Positions 6,339 through 7,501 of a DNA stretch of 7,501 nucleotides are shown here, one piece after another. Positions within the stretch are counted from its first letter, which is position 1; every line of letters begins with the position of its first letter. Source of the stretch: Bacteroidetes bacterium UBA5697 (GTDB taxonomy: Bacteria > Bacteroidota > Bacteroidia > B-17B0 > Aurantibacillaceae). The DNA lies in contig DIHL01000003.1 of the NCBI GenBank assembly GCA_002420145.1, positions 1 through 7,501 of the forward strand, read 5' to 3'. The position numbers were made by a program, and so were the translations under genes. The notes beneath the pieces were generated by a model that worked only from the letters and a program-made list of their open reading frames with translations, had not been told where the DNA came from and ran no database searches.

Positions 6339-7073
6339 TTATTTAATCTCCTTCCAATCTGTTAAATCCCTAATAACAACAGATGCACAGGTCATACCAA
6401 ACACTGCTGGAATATACGAAATTGTACCATAAGCAGATTTCTTAAAGTTAGTTCCATCTGTTCTCATAATTGATTTTTTATCTGGTAATTCTGTCGAAAA
6501 AACAGCTTTAAATCCTTTTTTAATACCGACTTCTTTCAAACGTTTTCTAAGGTAATAAGCCATTGGACAATGACATGTTTTTGAAATATCTAACACTTTT
6601 AATTGAGTAGGATCCATCTTTCCTCCAGCTCCCATGGAAGACACTAAACTGTGTCCCATCTCTAAAGCTGTTTTTATTAAATGTACTTTTGGTGTAATAC
6701 TATCAATAGCATCAATTACATAATCAAAAGGCTTTTGAAGTAATACAATCATCTTTTCTGGATCTTGAAATTCAGAAATCACGTTCAGTTTCACAGAAGG
6801 ATTTATCTGTAACATCCTCTCTTCCATTAATTTAGCCTTACTCATTCCGTGAGTAGTTGATAAGGCCTGTAATTGTCGGTTTCTGTTTGTAGGATCAACA
6901 ACATCTCCATCAACTATGGTTAATTCTCCAATTCCAGCTCTGCATAAGGCTTCGGCGGCATAAGACCCTACTCCACCTAAACCAACAATGAGTACGTGTG
7001 CTTTTTGTAAATTATCAATTCCTGTATCGCCTACTAAAAGACGTGTGCGTTGCATCCAATGTTTATCTTCCAT
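6339..7073 (-). CDS. tcdA: tRNA threonylcarbamoyladenosine dehydratase TcdA (ThiF/E1-like)
   Basis: TcdA uses ATP to activate and dehydrate t6A at position 37 of ANN-decoding tRNAs, giving cyclic t6A, which improves decoding. The protein is 244 residues, close to E. coli TcdA (CsdL/YgdL). Visible family features: GLGGVG (31-36) for nucleotide binding, VDGD (54-57), NRNRQ (63-67) with the arginine that contacts ATP phosphates, K81 in SKAKL, YVIDAIDS (118-125) with D121, GAGGKMDPTQ (148-157), and VFSTE (191-195). The run from VIDAIDS to DPTQ follows the E. coli protein almost residue by residue, which separates it from ThiF, MoeB and HesA. A CHCP motif (167-170) sits in the mobile crossover region where E. 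coli has no cysteines. ATG 7073 is the natural start: it gives RTRLL...LQKAHVLIVG at the right distance. The gene overlaps the TatD gene by 11 bases (7063-7073), implying one operon and translational coupling. It is likely peripheral to the inner membrane or cytosolic. Confidence 0.94.
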   Translation of the reverse strand: MEDKHWMQRTRLLVGDTGIDNLQKAHVLIVGLGGVGSYAAEALCRAGIGELTIVDGDVVDPTNRNRQLQALSTTHGMSKAKLMEERMLQINPSVKLNVISEFQDPEKMIVLLQKPFDYVIDAIDSITPKVHLIKTALEMGHSLVSSMGAGGKMDPTQLKVLDISKTCHCPMAYYLRKRLKEVGIKKGFKAVFSTELPDKKSIMRTDGTNFKKSAYGTISYIPAVFGMTCASVVIRDLTDWKEIK

Positions 7074-7501
7074 GTGTATTAAATAAGGTTGTGAAATTAG
7101 TATAAATTTTTTCTTTTAAATCATCTTCTTGTATTTGAAAACAAGCGACTGCTTTTTGATAGATATCTTCAATTAATACTGTTTCATTATTATCAGTTTC
7201 TAAAAACAATTTTTCTATTGGTAAAATACTAAAATCAATATCTTTTTTTTTGAAAATAGAATGATTTAAAGAAATGTAAAATCCTTTATTTATTAATTGT
7301 TGAAGCAATTGTTGAGATTTATTAAAGCCGTGAATTATCAATGGAATTTTTGAATGATAGGATTGACAAATTTCTATTAATTCATCAAAGGCTTTTACAC
7401 AATGAATAATAACGGGCTTTTGATATTTGACCGCTAAATCTAATTGAGAAATAAGAATCTTTTTTTGAAGTTCTAAATCAATGTCAATCAATTTATCTAA
7501 A
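7063..7501 (-). CDS. TatD-family metal-dependent hydrolase, N-terminus outside the window
   Basis: This is the C-terminal two thirds of a TatD-type TIM-barrel hydrolase, a family of divalent-metal-dependent nucleases and phosphoesterases acting in the cytoplasm. The frame stays open to the edge: Leu-Asp-Lys precede the first visible ATG (7491), which would fit the family's conserved GE(I/C)GLD segment, so that ATG is internal and not the start. Counting from it, metal-binding residues are H30 in VIIHCVKA, H54 in LIIHGF and D100 in LFLETD; the N-terminal HxH pair and the conserved glutamate must lie beyond position 7501. About 70 residues are missing. The final helix pattern (NFTTLFN, 132-138) is the typical family end. 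Its last 11 bases overlap the start of tcdA. The promoter for both genes lies outside the window. Confidence 0.88.
   Translation of the reverse strand, partial: LDKLIDIDLELQKKILISQLDLAVKYQKPVIIHCVKAFDELIEICQSYHSKIPLIIHGFNKSQQLLQQLINKGFYISLNHSIFKKKDIDFSILPIEKLFLETDNNETVLIEDIYQKAVACFQIQEDDLKEKIYTNFTTLFNTHGR

Noticed and set aside
7489..7491. ATG as the start of the TatD-family gene
   Set aside because: The reading frame continues upstream with Leu-Asp-Lys, fitting the conserved GLD segment, and the N-terminal HxH motif would otherwise be missing; the gene is cut by the window edge.

Overview
The window looks like chromosomal DNA from a member of the Bacteroidota, most likely a Flavobacteriia-like lineage. 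The DNA is AT-rich and start codons lack Shine-Dalgarno sequences. Promoters can be read as the Bacteroidota type (TTG, about 19 bp, TAnnTTTG). A large secreted protease ends in a type IX secretion (T9SS) type A sorting domain, which is confined to this phylum. I see no insertion sequence, phage gene, tRNA, rRNA or CRISPR array, and no gene-free stretch longer than 300 bases.

Layout from left to right: a hairpin terminator at the left edge; a PLP-dependent class I/II aminotransferase on the minus strand (50-1249); a divergent HD-superfamily phosphohydrolase on the plus strand (best start 1369, end 2598); a strong two-way terminator shared with a convergent membrane-anchored TPR protein (2647-3300, minus); another strong hairpin ending the next gene; a 914-residue secreted M43-type zinc metalloprotease (3446-6190, minus) with its own well-formed promoter; then tcdA (6339-7073, minus), which overlaps the end of a TatD-family metal-dependent hydrolase that runs off the right edge (7063-7501, minus).

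The genes do not form one pathway. The aminotransferase and HD hydrolase are divergent housekeeping enzymes. The TPR protein and the protease are separate single-gene units, each with its own promoter signal, with a hairpin between them. TatD and tcdA overlap by 11 bases and are almost certainly co-transcribed and translationally coupled; TcdA acts in tRNA modification (t6A to cyclic t6A).

I found no convincing evidence of a new multi-gene system. The most unusual item is the architecture of the metalloprotease. A GEVED-type beta domain of about 175 residues appears to be inserted inside the catalytic domain, between the HExxHxxGxxH zinc motif and the Met-turn, rather than appended at the C-terminus.
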